This document shows, in pieces, positions 1 to 7,049 of a DNA stretch of 36,694 nucleotides. The position numbers and the translations under genes are program-made. The stretch spans positions 1 through 36,694 of the forward strand of contig NZVW01000178.1 in the NCBI GenBank assembly GCA_002697475.1. Reading direction: 5' to 3'. The notes under the pieces are model-generated. The model did no database searches. It was not told the origin of the DNA and was given only the letters and a program-made list of their open reading frames with translations. How positions within the stretch are numbered: the first letter of the stretch is position 1; every line of letters starts with the position of its first letter. Source of the stretch: Aquimarina sp. GTDB taxonomy: Bacteria; Bacteroidota; Bacteroidia; Flavobacteriales; Flavobacteriaceae.

Positions 1-354
1 CTTAAAAGTTTTTTCTATGTGCTGTCTGGTGAGGGGGAATGGGATTTTATTAAAACAGCTTATAAAATATAATCTATCTCCAAATACATTGAGTGGATTT
101 AGACTTTTCCGTTTGTAAATATCCAATAGTGTAGTACTGTCCAATCGGTAATAGTACTCGTAATCATTAAAGCTAAGGACATTGGAGAGTGCTTCTTTAC
201 TCAATTTTTTCTCTACCTGACGACCATCCAGAGGGGAACTGACCGATAACAGCAAGCTTTCCATATGGTATATGAGATCATAGATCTCGATCTTGGACAA
301 GCCTTCTACCTGCTTTAATAGTTGTAATAATTTTTGCTGCTGAAAATTTAGCAT
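1..354 (-). CDS. Hypothetical protein, 3' end cut by window edge
   Basis: An open frame runs from an ATG at 354 to the window edge without a stop (118 codons), so the C-terminus lies outside. It begins MLNFQQQKLLQLLKQ and looks mostly helical, with a KIEIYDLIYHMESLLL segment. I recognise no family. It is the third leftward gene after the two small genes at 498-1187 and may share their transcript, although a 143-bp gap separates it from them. The ORF track missed it because it has no stop in the window. Being an intact frame from a good ATG is the main support. Confidence 0.55.
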   Translation of the reverse strand, partial: MLNFQQQKLLQLLKQVEGLSKIEIYDLIYHMESLLLSVSSPLDGRQVEKKLSKEALSNVLSFNDYEYYYRLDSTTLLDIYKRKSLNPLNVFGDRLYFISCFNKIPFPLTRQHIEKTFK

Positions 355-497
355 GTTATGATGGTTAGGTATTTAAGAGTTAAAAAAGGATTCCCGAACG
401 TGAAGGGATAACTATGTTTAAGGGAAAAGCTATCAATAATCACAATCAGCCACGCCGGGAAATCCTTAAAGCTGGGGTAACAATCACAAACTCAACT

Positions 498-932
498 TTA
501 ATAGATGATCACAGATGTTTCCTGATAATAATTAGAAATAGTGTTTAATAAGAGTCCCTCAATGGCTCCCCAACTGTATAGTTTACTTTCTGCAAGATTA
601 AAAGCATAGCGTAATATATTTTGCCTTTTTGCCAAAGGCAATTGCTTATAATCTTTATTGTTGTTTAGAGCTAAATACACTCTTTTGTAGACATTCTTTT
701 CATTCTTTTGTACTTCAGTGTTTATAATTTGACTGAGCCTGGCATCATTAATCAGGCTTATAGCTGCCATTACTGTTTTATCCTGCAGAAATGCCTGGTG
801 ACATACATCATAAATCAGGGATTCGTAATGTTCTCCATTCTTATAACCATCTATGACGGTTTCTTTTTCCGTATGTAGGTTCTTTGCAACATCGAATAAG
901 TAATTGTCAAAATCTGAAAGTAATGTGTTCAT
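498..932 (-). CDS. Hypothetical 144-aa helical protein
   Basis: This 144-aa protein has no signal peptide or membrane segment and is predicted mostly helical. The gene starts 6 bp after the stop of the 82-aa gene at 939-1187, so the two probably form one leftward unit driven from the divergent region opposite the repressor. I do not recognise the family. Its position next to a regulator and away from the structural operon would suit an early or regulatory role, but that is inference from position only. Confidence 0.6.
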   Translation of the reverse strand: MNTLLSDFDNYLFDVAKNLHTEKETVIDGYKNGEHYESLIYDVCHQAFLQDKTVMAAISLINDARLSQIINTEVQKNEKNVYKRVYLALNNNKDYKQLPLAKRQNILRYAFNLAESKLYSWGAIEGLLLNTISNYYQETSVIIY

Positions 933-938
933 AGTACT

Positions 939-1187
939 TTATTTTGGGTTGTTAATTTCATATTCATTATTGAACTCATTGTATAAATCAAGAATAACTT
1001 TGTGTTTTTCCTTATGTACTTTAACCATATACTCAACTGCCTTTTTAAGATCTTCCCTATCAGTATCAATAGACTTTATTTTCTGGGTAAAGTAAAAATG
1101 TGAAAGTCCAAACAAATTGGCTGCCTTTTTAGATTCTTTTGAACTTAATTGCTTTCTTATAGAATGAGCGAGATCAGGTAAACCCAT
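939..1187 (-). CDS. Small putative HTH DNA-binding protein
   Basis: This 82-aa protein begins MGLPDLAHSIRKQL and holds a segment (residues 13-37, SSKESKKAANLFGLSHFYFTQ) that reads like a helix-turn-helix, followed by a charged helix. It is transcribed divergently from the XRE-type repressor at 1337-1765 across a 150-bp AT-rich region, the usual geometry of a phage immunity/early switch. It could be a Cro-like partner or an anti-repressor; the fold assignment is from pattern only. The plus-strand ORF at 904-1095 is a shadow of it. Confidence 0.6.
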   Translation of the reverse strand: MGLPDLAHSIRKQLSSKESKKAANLFGLSHFYFTQKIKSIDTDREDLKKAVEYMVKVHKEKHKVILDLYNEFNNEYEINNPK

Positions 1188-1257
1188 TTATTAATCTTAA
1201 TTTTGTACTTTTACTTGGCAAAACACAAAATGCATTATTTTTGTTTTGATTTGTTTT

Positions 1258-1290
1258 CAAATATATAAACATATCTAAACATATAAAAAC
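1258..1290. promoter_or_regulatory. Divergent control region with 10-bp phased repeats
   Basis: Between the leftward 82-aa gene and the rightward repressor lie three consecutive 10-mers, atatataaac, atatctaaac and atataaaaac, following the pattern ATATnnAAAC with a period of one helical turn. The middle copy contains TCTAAACAT, which recurs in the 2864-3116 intergenic region. CAAATATA at 1258-1265 read on the minus strand is TATATTTG, matching the Bacteroidetes -7 element TAnnTTTG; TATTTTTG at 1236-1243 gives a plus-strand match. No good -33 TTTG is seen at normal spacing for either. Likely operator/promoter DNA for the switch. Confidence 0.45.
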
Positions 1291-1336
1291 ATTTTTTAAT
1301 CTTTTTTATCGTTTTAATTTTTATTTTGGATTAAGT

Positions 1337-1765
1337 ATGACTCCTGGGGAAAGAATTTTGTTTGTTATTGACCATCTGAAAATTTCGAAAAACAAATTTT
1401 CTACCAAAATGCTTGGATTGTCAGCAAGTACAAAGATTGATCATATTATAAAAGGCAGAAACGATATTACGCCTGATTTTGCGACAGAAATTTGTAAAGT
1501 AGTTCCAGAAATCAATTATGATTGGTTACTTAAAGATGAAGGAGAACCGTTTACAAAACAATTCAAATTTAAAGATGCTAGTTATAACTATAGTAAAAAG
1601 GAATTAAATAATTTGGCAGATACCATAATAGAATACGAAGATGACCTGATAGAAATTCCTAAGATCAAAAAAATGATAGAACGACACGCACTGATAATGC
1701 TCAATGAAAAATTACCTGATTTAATAGACCGAATTTATCAAACTAAACTTAAATCGCAATCATAG
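1337..1765 (+). CDS. XRE/CI-like HTH repressor
   Basis: This 142-aa protein has an N-terminal helix-turn-helix of the XRE type (about residues 1-70). It includes MTPGERILFVIDHLKIS, then KNKFSTKMLGLSAST and IDHIIKGRNDITPDFATEI, ending in NYDWLLKDEGEPF. That arrangement is typical of small Bacteroidetes phage and plasmid repressors. The C-terminal half is helical with no LexA-type peptidase motif, so it may be a dimerisation domain. It is the only convincing plus-strand gene in the window and is divergent from the 82-aa gene, so it probably controls the region holding the phased repeats. Its end overlaps the convergent 97-aa gene by 6 bp. Confidence 0.8.
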   Translation: MTPGERILFVIDHLKISKNKFSTKMLGLSASTKIDHIIKGRNDITPDFATEICKVVPEINYDWLLKDEGEPFTKQFKFKDASYNYSKKELNNLADTIIEYEDDLIEIPKIKKMIERHALIMLNEKLPDLIDRIYQTKLKSQS

Positions 1766-2053
1766 AATATGATCTTTGAGATAAATATGATTAAACTCTG
1801 TAAATATTATATTACGCAGTGTTTCTTGGTCAATATTATATTCCATTACAACTTGATGAAGACGATTTAAATTATTTAATAACTTATCATTTTCTTCTTT
1901 AATTCTTTTATCCAGACGTTCTTCAGCTTCTTGTAGAAAACTAATTTCTTCCAATAAAAACTTCTCAAATTCTTCGGCAGTACATTCTTTGTTCAAATAT
2001 AAGTCAACGGTCTTTTTATGATCCGTGAACCTTCTTATTATTCTATTTAGCAT
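1760..2053 (-). CDS. Hypothetical helical protein, convergent with the repressor
   Basis: This 97-aa, highly charged, mainly helical protein contains a likely coiled coil in the segment LLEEISFLQEAEERLDKRIKEEN. It has no membrane segment or recognised motif. It converges on the repressor with a 6-bp overlap and starts 32 bp after the stop of the membrane protein at 2086-2748. It may belong with the lipoprotein/membrane pair as an accessory (moron) unit; function unknown. Confidence 0.55.
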   Translation of the reverse strand: MLNRIIRRFTDHKKTVDLYLNKECTAEEFEKFLLEEISFLQEAEERLDKRIKEENDKLLNNLNRLHQVVMEYNIDQETLRNIIFTEFNHIYLKDHIL

Positions 2054-2085
2054 GTGAAAAGATATTAAGAGCTTGAGAATTAAAA

Positions 2086-2748
2086 TTAATTGTTCGTTAA
2101 TTTCGATTTCAAATAACTTAACCCATTATTTAAAACTGTCTCTCTATAGCGACTTAATCTTTTCATTGATTCAATATAGCTGCTAATTCTTTTAAAAATA
2201 AGTAATGAGATTGCGCATATGAAAATTGATAGAAATACGTAGGCTAAAAGATCATAATTTACATTGGGGATAAAAACCCAAGAACAATAAAATATTGCAG
2301 ATATAAAAGGAGATATAAGTGCGTAACGCAGATGCACTTGGACTGCTCTATATTTCTGATGGTCTGCAATAGCCGAAATGGATAAAAGTACACCTAATGT
2401 TAAACACAAAATACTGAGGTGAACACCAAATGAATATAAAAAGGATTGAATACTGGTAAACCCGAAGATTTTATTTTCTAATTTTTCAAATTTTACAAAA
2501 GAGTGCAAGAATGGTAAAAGACCACTCAATAAAATCAGCAGATATCCAACCCTTTCTATTAAAAAAAGTTTTTCAATTTTATTTTTGTGTAATGCATTAA
2601 TTTCCGCCTTGACCTCCTGGTGGTTCAACGTTTTCTTTATCGATTTTTTCAAAGAATCCTTCTCCCGTGGTTGATCCGCTCTTGTCCCCTTGTCCTCCTG
2701 GTGGTTCGACGTTTTCTTTGTCAATTCCAAGTTGAATTTCTGTTTCAT
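2086..2748 (-). CDS. Multi-spanning membrane protein, start uncertain
   Basis: The ORF encodes 220 aa. After a charged N-terminal stretch it has about four hydrophobic segments (VGYLLILLSGLLPFL near 68-82, HLSILCLTLGVLLSI near 109-123, then two more near 145-160 and 168-185) and a basic C-terminus. The first 50 codons overlap the lipoprotein gene at 2597-2824 in another frame, and the repeated NHQE there is just the other-frame reading of that gene's DNA repeat. The real start may therefore lie downstream, near 2600, at a non-ATG codon. It could act in superinfection exclusion or toxicity with the lipoprotein, but this is only a contextual guess. Confidence 0.5.
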   Translation of the reverse strand: MKQKFNLELTKKTSNHQEDKGTRADQPREKDSLKKSIKKTLNHQEVKAEINALHKNKIEKLFLIERVGYLLILLSGLLPFLHSFVKFEKLENKIFGFTSIQSFLYSFGVHLSILCLTLGVLLSISAIADHQKYRAVQVHLRYALISPFISAIFYCSWVFIPNVNYDLLAYVFLSIFICAISLLIFKRISSYIESMKRLSRYRETVLNNGLSYLKSKLTNN

Positions 2749-2824
2749 TACTTAAATCTGGTTTTTCACAACTGCTTAGAATCAAAATAAAGCCTACAGC
2801 TAAAGGATAAATAAAATTTTTCAT
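2597..2824 (-). CDS. Small lipoprotein with duplicated ENVEPPGGQG motif
   Basis: Starting at the ATG at 2824 (MKNFIYPLAVGFILILSSC) the product is 75 aa with a classic lipoprotein signal: basic N-terminus, hydrophobic core and LSSC lipobox. The mature part holds two copies of IDKENVEPPGGQG, 27 residues apart, the second at the very C-terminus. The ORF-track start at 2863 adds 13 residues before the signal and is less likely. It probably sits in the membrane facing the periplasm or outer surface. It overlaps the start of the membrane-protein ORF at 2086-2748, suggesting a two-gene accessory unit. Function unknown. Confidence 0.6.
   Translation of the reverse strand: MKNFIYPLAVGFILILSSCEKPDLSNETEIQLGIDKENVEPPGGQGDKSGSTTGEGFFEKIDKENVEPPGGQGGN
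2607..2727. repeat. Imperfect 40-bp direct repeat, period 81 bp
   Basis: The copies at about 2607-2646 and 2688-2727 both begin ccttg and share cctcctggtggttc then acgttttcttt, with roughly five mismatches over 40 bp. They encode the two ENVEPPGGQG units of the lipoprotein. The period is a multiple of three, so copy-number change would keep that frame open. Confidence 0.75.
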
Positions 2825-2863
2825 TTTTAATAATCTAATATGGTTAATTATTAAAAATACCAA

Positions 2864-3116
2864 TTAATGTCCACTTAGATTATTGTTTTAGAAAAGAAAT
2901 TATTTCCTAAACATATTGCTTTAATTATTGACAATCGGGGTAAAGTCAGTTAAATTAGTTACTTAAGCAAAGTAAACAAATATCTTTAAATTTCAATTAC
3001 GGTATAACCTCGTATTTTTTTCTAAACATAAAGTGATTTTTCTAAACATGTTCTGTTTTTATTCTGAAGACAAGAACATTAATGGCATTTCCTTAGCTAT
3101 AAAACTATTCATTATA
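2864..3116. promoter_or_regulatory. AT-rich intergenic region with repeated CTAAACAT sites
   Basis: There is no gene in this stretch between the lipoprotein and the end of the structural operon. It holds CTAAACAT at 2906-2913, 3022-3029 and 3042-3049. The last two sit in tctaaacata/tctaaacatg copies exactly 20 bp (two helical turns) apart, each preceded by a run of T. The same word occurs in the repressor control region at 1275-1282. This suggests operators of the plus-strand repressor controlling the lipoprotein unit. I see no confident promoter. Confidence 0.4.
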
Positions 3117-3134
3117 ATTCATTCGTTAATGAAT
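3117..3134 (-). terminator. Weak hairpin at the end of the structural operon
   Basis: ATTCATT-CGTT-AATGAAT forms a 7-bp AT-rich stem with a 4-nt loop immediately after the stop codon of the spike gene, the last gene of the long leftward structural operon. A TTTT run follows about 20 nt downstream on the minus strand. The stem is weak for an intrinsic terminator, so this is tentative. Confidence 0.3.
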
Positions 3135-3997
3135 CAACCCACTTTAAAAGCTGTAAAAAATAAACTCTGATTACTCCCCACAGTCCAATAAGGAAGTAGA
3201 CTTTCACTATCACTCGGAGAATCTAAAAACCATTGTCTCAGAAATAGTATGTTTCTGTCAAAATCCTGAGGATCAACCTCTGATAACGTCATTAAAGTTC
3301 GTACTGACGAGAAGTTATAATTCAATTTGTAAAACTTAGAGGTTTCAAAAGAAACTGTACCACCAATCTCCTGAGTCCATCGCCTATACCTTGAGCATCC
3401 ACCGTACATTTGATTTGAAGTACCGTTAATAATTAATAATTGTGATTCCGCTTCAAATAACGGGACTGGACCCAGATTTTGAACATTAATAGTATTACTA
3501 CCCATACCAAGTAACCCAGTACCATCTGTTTCCTCCAGGGTAAAGACTACACTGAAAGAAAGATCATCACATCGTTTCCAACGAAATCCACTAAACTTTA
3601 TAGCGCCTTCAAACTCTTCAATGCTGCTTGTGGCTTGCAAACTTCTAGCACTATCCTGTGAAACTGACACTCCTGTAGTCATTTCCAATCCCAAATCCAG
3701 TATCGGGGTCGTTCTTAAATCAATCCATTGTGGGTTTACGACGACTATCCCTTCGTTTCCAGTAAGTCCTGAGTTCAACTCTACATTATTCACGACTACA
3801 GTAAACCTTCCTTCAGCTACTCCAGAACTTACCACAGCTTCAATACGCCCGGGATGTATAAAGTTTACACGACCAATACGAGGATAGAATCCAGATTTAG
3901 TCACATCATTACCATTCTGGTCTTTGAGTGTAATAGTTACATCAGGAGTAAAATGATATCCTTTGATTTCTATCCTTCGAGAGGTATTGGTTGGCAT
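3134..3997 (-). CDS. Spike/receptor-binding protein with IPT-like domain
   Basis: Read from the ATG at 3997 the product is 287 aa with no membrane segment. Residues 5-85 look like an IPT/TIG immunoglobulin-like domain (RRIEIKGYHFTPDVTITL, then VVVNNVELNSG). The rest is beta-rich with aromatic and Cys residues, like a lectin-type or receptor-binding domain. The reading frame is open for 42 codons upstream of this ATG, back to the TAG that ends the 185-aa gene, with no ATG, GTG or TTG between. It may therefore really be the C-terminal part of a 515-aa protein, split or joined by readthrough. It lies at the end of the structural operon, where attachment proteins are common. Spike function is inferred. 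Confidence 0.6.
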   Translation of the reverse strand: MPTNTSRRIEIKGYHFTPDVTITLKDQNGNDVTKSGFYPRIGRVNFIHPGRIEAVVSSGVAEGRFTVVVNNVELNSGLTGNEGIVVVNPQWIDLRTTPILDLGLEMTTGVSVSQDSARSLQATSSIEEFEGAIKFSGFRWKRCDDLSFSVVFTLEETDGTGLLGMGSNTINVQNLGPVPLFEAESQLLIINGTSNQMYGGCSRYRRWTQEIGGTVSFETSKFYKLNYNFSSVRTLMTLSEVDPQDFDRNILFLRQWFLDSPSDSESLLPYWTVGSNQSLFFTAFKVG

Positions 3998-4123
3998 TCT
4001 TCCTCTGCAGACCTCTGAGATAAATGGAGCTAATCCTTGTCCTGGTGTATTGTTTTCAGCAGTTGTAGTACTGGTAGCATTTCCTCCTCTGATAAAACGC
4101 TGTGTTCGTATGGTTCTCAGAGG

Positions 4124-4681
4124 CTATCCTAGTTGTGCTGTTTTGTAAAATTGAATACGCAATACCGGTGTTGCTTTTTCCTGAATACCCACGACCTTAA
4201 AATTACGCAAGTTCTTTGCTCCTACAAGTTCAAAGATATCCTGATTGCCTAATCCAAATCCTGAAATACGAGAAGGGGAAGCTCCGTTCTCTTTGAACCG
4301 TACTACGGCAGAAGAATCGGTTTGTAGTAATTGTACCACACCATCAGCACTAATCAATCTTTCTTTTGTTACAGATGCCGATGCTATTATGGATTCGGAT
4401 TCGTCCGGATCTGTATCGTTATCTTCATCTGTTCTACCTTGTTCTACCATAATCGTTGCAGAGACTGCTCCTTCAGGAACTTCAAGAGACACTACTTCTC
4501 CAAAAGGCACAGCAACATCCTGATACCCGTTTTGATCCTGATCTATAGGAACAAGTCCTACTTCCTTGGCATTGATCAGTACCAACTCTTCCAAATAATT
4601 GAGAATGGTTGCCGTATTGTGTCGCTGCGGATAGACCTGCTTTTGTATTCTGTCTCTTAGCATAACTAGCTTTTTATACAA
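4124..4681 (-). CDS. Virion beta-domain protein, in frame with the spike ORF
   Basis: This 185-aa protein has a helical N-terminus (MYKKLVMLRDRIQ) followed by beta-rich sequence. The C-terminal part (RISGFGLGNQDIFELVGAKN, then FKVVGIQ and LRIQFYK) resembles the small beta-sandwich found near the ends of head-fibre and spike proteins in Bacteroidetes phages. An acidic low-complexity segment (TDEDNDTDPDESES) lies in the middle. It ends at a single TAG (4124-4126), after which the same frame continues into the 287-aa ORF through a Thr/Asn/Gly-rich linker. It overlaps the end of the M15 peptidase gene by 8 bp. Likely a base or scaffold of the receptor-binding spike. Confidence 0.6.
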   Translation of the reverse strand: MYKKLVMLRDRIQKQVYPQRHNTATILNYLEELVLINAKEVGLVPIDQDQNGYQDVAVPFGEVVSLEVPEGAVSATIMVEQGRTDEDNDTDPDESESIIASASVTKERLISADGVVQLLQTDSSAVVRFKENGASPSRISGFGLGNQDIFELVGAKNLRNFKVVGIQEKATPVLRIQFYKTAQLG

Positions 4682-5210
4682 ATGGATTAATAGGTGGTGT
4701 TGTCCCTGAAGGATAACCCCATGCTACATATTGTTTCTTGGTTTCATCAGTATCCAAGTGCACAAAGGTTTTTCCGACACCAATCCGTTTAAAACCAACC
4801 TGCTTTGCTGCCCATACAATTTTATTTCTGATGGCTGTGGTAGGTGCTTTAATATCTACTGCCTTACAAATGGGTATTTTATGGGAGGAATTAGATACAC
4901 CTCCTACCTTAGTATTCCAATAGGAAGACCTTGCTCCGGAGTTTATCATCTCAAAGATTGGGAGTCGGGTAACCTTAGCTAACTGATGCAGCTTTTTCAA
5001 TAATTCCCTGTCCATACATTTGCCTGATCCTTTCTGGTCAGGGCTATCAAACCTGGACAGGTCTATTTTAATTTTCTTTTTGTGACGAGCCATTCCTATA
5101 ACTCCGATAACAACCAGTGCCGTTATACCCATTCCTAATCCTATGTGCCACTTCTTATTTCCCACTGCACTTACACTGCTGTTTCCCTTTTCGTTTTTCG
5201 CTCCATTCAT
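4674..5210 (-). CDS. Membrane-anchored M15-type peptidase
   Basis: This 178-aa protein has one transmembrane helix (residues 22-40, HIGLGMGITALVVIGVIGM) and then a peptidase M15A-like domain (about 65-178). The Zn ligands appear as H110 and D119 (SSHKIPICKAVDI) and H151 (FVHLD), matching the SxHxxGxAxD...HxD pattern. The family cleaves peptidoglycan cross-links or stem peptides (D-Ala-D-Ala or L-Ala-D-Glu). The anchor suggests activity from a virion membrane or the host inner membrane, for entry or lysis. The start overlaps the 47-aa small gene by 56 bp. Confidence 0.8.
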   Translation of the reverse strand: MNGAKNEKGNSSVSAVGNKKWHIGLGMGITALVVIGVIGMARHKKKIKIDLSRFDSPDQKGSGKCMDRELLKKLHQLAKVTRLPIFEMINSGARSSYWNTKVGGVSNSSHKIPICKAVDIKAPTTAIRNKIVWAAKQVGFKRIGVGKTFVHLDTDETKKQYVAWGYPSGTTPPINPFV

Positions 5211-5298
5211 AAATCGCCACTCCGGTTCTGACGATACTGACCACCAGAAAAGCTCCGAATATGATGTTTATCGTTCTGTCTCCTTTATCTACATTCAT
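5155..5298 (-). CDS. 47-aa single-span membrane protein
   Basis: This gene is too short for the ORF track. It reads MNVDKGDRTINIIFGAFL and continues through one hydrophobic helix to a Lys/Cys-rich tail (KGKQQCKCSGK). Its ATG overlaps the stop of the preceding 105-aa gene in an ATGA arrangement, as for many pairs here, and its 3' end overlaps the M15 gene in another frame. It fits the series of tiny membrane proteins in this operon. Role unknown; possibly a virion membrane protein or lysis factor. Confidence 0.55.
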   Translation of the reverse strand: MNVDKGDRTINIIFGAFLVVSIVRTGVAIYEWSEKRKGKQQCKCSGK

Positions 5299-5612
5299 TT
5301 CTTTTGTTGGTATTTTTTTAATTTATGTTCCAGTTCTTCGATATAAACTTCCAAATCATTAATCCGCTCCCGCTGTCTGGTAATGGTGGCACGCATCTCC
5401 TTATTGTTCTTTTCCAGTTCCTGAATCCTTTCTTCCATTTTATCACTCCAGGAAATCCAGTTACCAATGACACGCTCATTGGTCTGTGATCGGATATCCT
5501 GCATCTCTGCGGTCTTTAATTTTCTTTGCCACCTGTAGTTGATCAGCATTTCTGCGAACTTCCAAAATGCTGAAGCTCCAATCACTACAGCAGCTAGTTT
5601 TAGGTACTCCAT
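5295..5612 (-). CDS. Membrane-anchored coiled-coil protein
   Basis: This 105-aa protein has an N-terminal hydrophobic helix (LKLAAVVIGASAFWKFAEML), then a long charged coiled coil to the end (RIQELEKNNKEMRATI, RQRERINDLEVYIEELEHKL). The gene starts 6 bp after the glucosaminidase stop and overlaps the 47-aa gene by 4 bp. The architecture resembles i-spanins and other membrane-tethered rods. In this context it could be a lysis or virion membrane component. Confidence 0.65.
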   Translation of the reverse strand: MEYLKLAAVVIGASAFWKFAEMLINYRWQRKLKTAEMQDIRSQTNERVIGNWISWSDKMEERIQELEKNNKEMRATITRQRERINDLEVYIEELEHKLKKYQQKK

Positions 5613-5617
5613 ATGCT

Positions 5618-6238
5618 CTACGTTTTACTATTCTTATATACGGCTATAACTATCAGAAGTATGCTAATGCCTACTACACTGATCGGGAATAGCAGCTTTG
5701 GTTTCCTTTTATGTAATCCTTTGGCGACAATAATCTTCTCGATCTCACGCATAATGCGTTTTATTTTATCCGCATAATCAGGATCTGTTGCATAGCCCGC
5801 CTTTGCCACCTCTTCTGCAAATCGATACGGGTTTTGTCTGTGCTGGAATGCATTGCCATACCTGCTGTTTTTTAGGAGCAATCCCGCCCAATCCATAAAG
5901 GAAAAGAAGGGGTTAGGGTATGCCCGAAATACATCCTTGATCTTATACTTCCACTTTCCGCTACTTAGCTGTACCGGATATCCCGGATATACAAACGGAA
6001 AGTGCCGACTCGGCACAGAGGAGTATTCGGTTGTAGTTATCAGTTGACTGTGACCTTGCCATCCTCCGTAGTTCTTTCCTGATCCTTTTTTTACCCCGAA
6101 CATCATATGGCCTTTTACCGATTTGCCCCAGCCGGATTCCAAGGCACTTTGCGCCAAAGCAAACAAAACAGGTATCCCGGAACGCTCAGCCGCTTTTTGG
6201 GCAAATGGAAAATAGGTTATGACAAACTGTTCTTTCAT
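5618..6238 (-). CDS. Glucosaminidase (FlgJ-like), C-terminal membrane anchor
   Basis: This 206-aa protein starts directly in a mannosyl-glycoprotein endo-beta-N-acetylglucosaminidase domain (about residues 1-170). It has FALAQSALESGWGKS with catalytic Glu near E34 and FGVKKGSGKNYGG, and ends AGYATDPDYADKI, all typical of FlgJ/LytD-type enzymes that cut peptidoglycan glycan strands. A single membrane helix follows (LLFPISVVGISILLIVIAVY) with a short basic tail. Anchoring a muralytic domain at its C-terminus is unusual for a phage endolysin but fits a virion-membrane-bound entry enzyme, by analogy with PRD1 P7. Confidence 0.85.
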   Translation of the reverse strand: MKEQFVITYFPFAQKAAERSGIPVLFALAQSALESGWGKSVKGHMMFGVKKGSGKNYGGWQGHSQLITTTEYSSVPSRHFPFVYPGYPVQLSSGKWKYKIKDVFRAYPNPFFSFMDWAGLLLKNSRYGNAFQHRQNPYRFAEEVAKAGYATDPDYADKIKRIMREIEKIIVAKGLHKRKPKLLFPISVVGISILLIVIAVYKNSKT

Positions 6239-6250
6239 AGGTCTATGATG

Positions 6251-7042
6251 CTAAGGTTGCGGGGAATCAAATACAGGTGTCTCCGGAAATTCAACAGGCA
6301 TTTTAGCGATATATGACGGAAAGTTGAGTACCAGCTCATCTGTATCCGAGGTCAGTTCTCCTCGTATATTTACCACGCCTAATCCGCTTAATCTGCAAAA
6401 AAAAGGGTTGTTCTCTGTACTGAGCGCAGTCCAGGAGATAAACCCACTTACCCCTTCAGGTACGGGTAATTTCAACACCGTACCCGAAGTACCATTCGGT
6501 CCAAAGACTCCTGCGCCTCCTACCTTTCTTAACCGTATATCTGAACATACGATGAGATTCCCATTAACGATTAGATACTTATTTTGTGCGTTGGCATAGA
6601 ACACACTATTCAGGTCAATCTGTTCGTCTGCAATGGATCGGACTTCCGAATTATTACTGCTGATCCCTGCGGGCAAAATCCCTGTCAATACCTGAAAACA
6701 CGCTCCGTCAAATACGAGTGTATACACCACATTTGTCTTGAGATCGCCATTATCAATGGCAGTCAACGTATCTCCATTGAATCTCTTTATCGGTACTGCT
6801 CCCTGTCCGTCTATATCCAATGTAGCTGTAGCCGTATTGCCCTGATGAAAACGTATATGCAAGGGCAATCCTGCTCTGTAGGTTTTAGTCAAAGAAGGTT
6901 CTAACCTTAATTCGTAACTATTATCTTCTTTCGAAGTTGTCACACCATAACCTCCTAAACTTTGCTCTAAAGGAAAATTACCATCCCCTGCGATATCCGT
7001 AATTCTTAGTTTCACATCTGACTGATATCCTGATAAACTCAT
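6251..7042 (-). CDS. Fibre/spike-like structural protein
   Basis: This 263-aa protein has no membrane segment. Residues 55-120 (YRAGLPLHIRFHQGNTATAT, then GAVPIKR and VVYTLVFDGACFQVL) match the beta-domain found in many phage tail- or head-fibre proteins of Bacteroidetes and Proteobacteria. The C-terminal half is beta-rich with Gly/Asn-rich turns. It sits between the spanin-like pair and the glucosaminidase. It probably forms part of a host-attachment spike; tail fibre is the usual label, but no other tail gene is seen in this window. Confidence 0.65.
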   Translation of the reverse strand: MSLSGYQSDVKLRITDIAGDGNFPLEQSLGGYGVTTSKEDNSYELRLEPSLTKTYRAGLPLHIRFHQGNTATATLDIDGQGAVPIKRFNGDTLTAIDNGDLKTNVVYTLVFDGACFQVLTGILPAGISSNNSEVRSIADEQIDLNSVFYANAQNKYLIVNGNLIVCSDIRLRKVGGAGVFGPNGTSGTVLKLPVPEGVSGFISWTALSTENNPFFCRLSGLGVVNIRGELTSDTDELVLNFPSYIAKMPVEFPETPVFDSPQP

Positions 7043-7049
7043 ATGCTTT

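Noticed and set aside
904-1095. Plus-strand ORF opposite the 82-aa and 144-aa genes
   Set aside because: It is an antisense shadow with no start context; the minus-strand frames are better supported.
6251-7042. Proof of a tailed phage from the fibre-like protein
   Set aside because: The same beta-domains occur in spikes of non-tailed viruses, and no tube, sheath, tape measure, baseplate, portal or terminase gene was found in the window.
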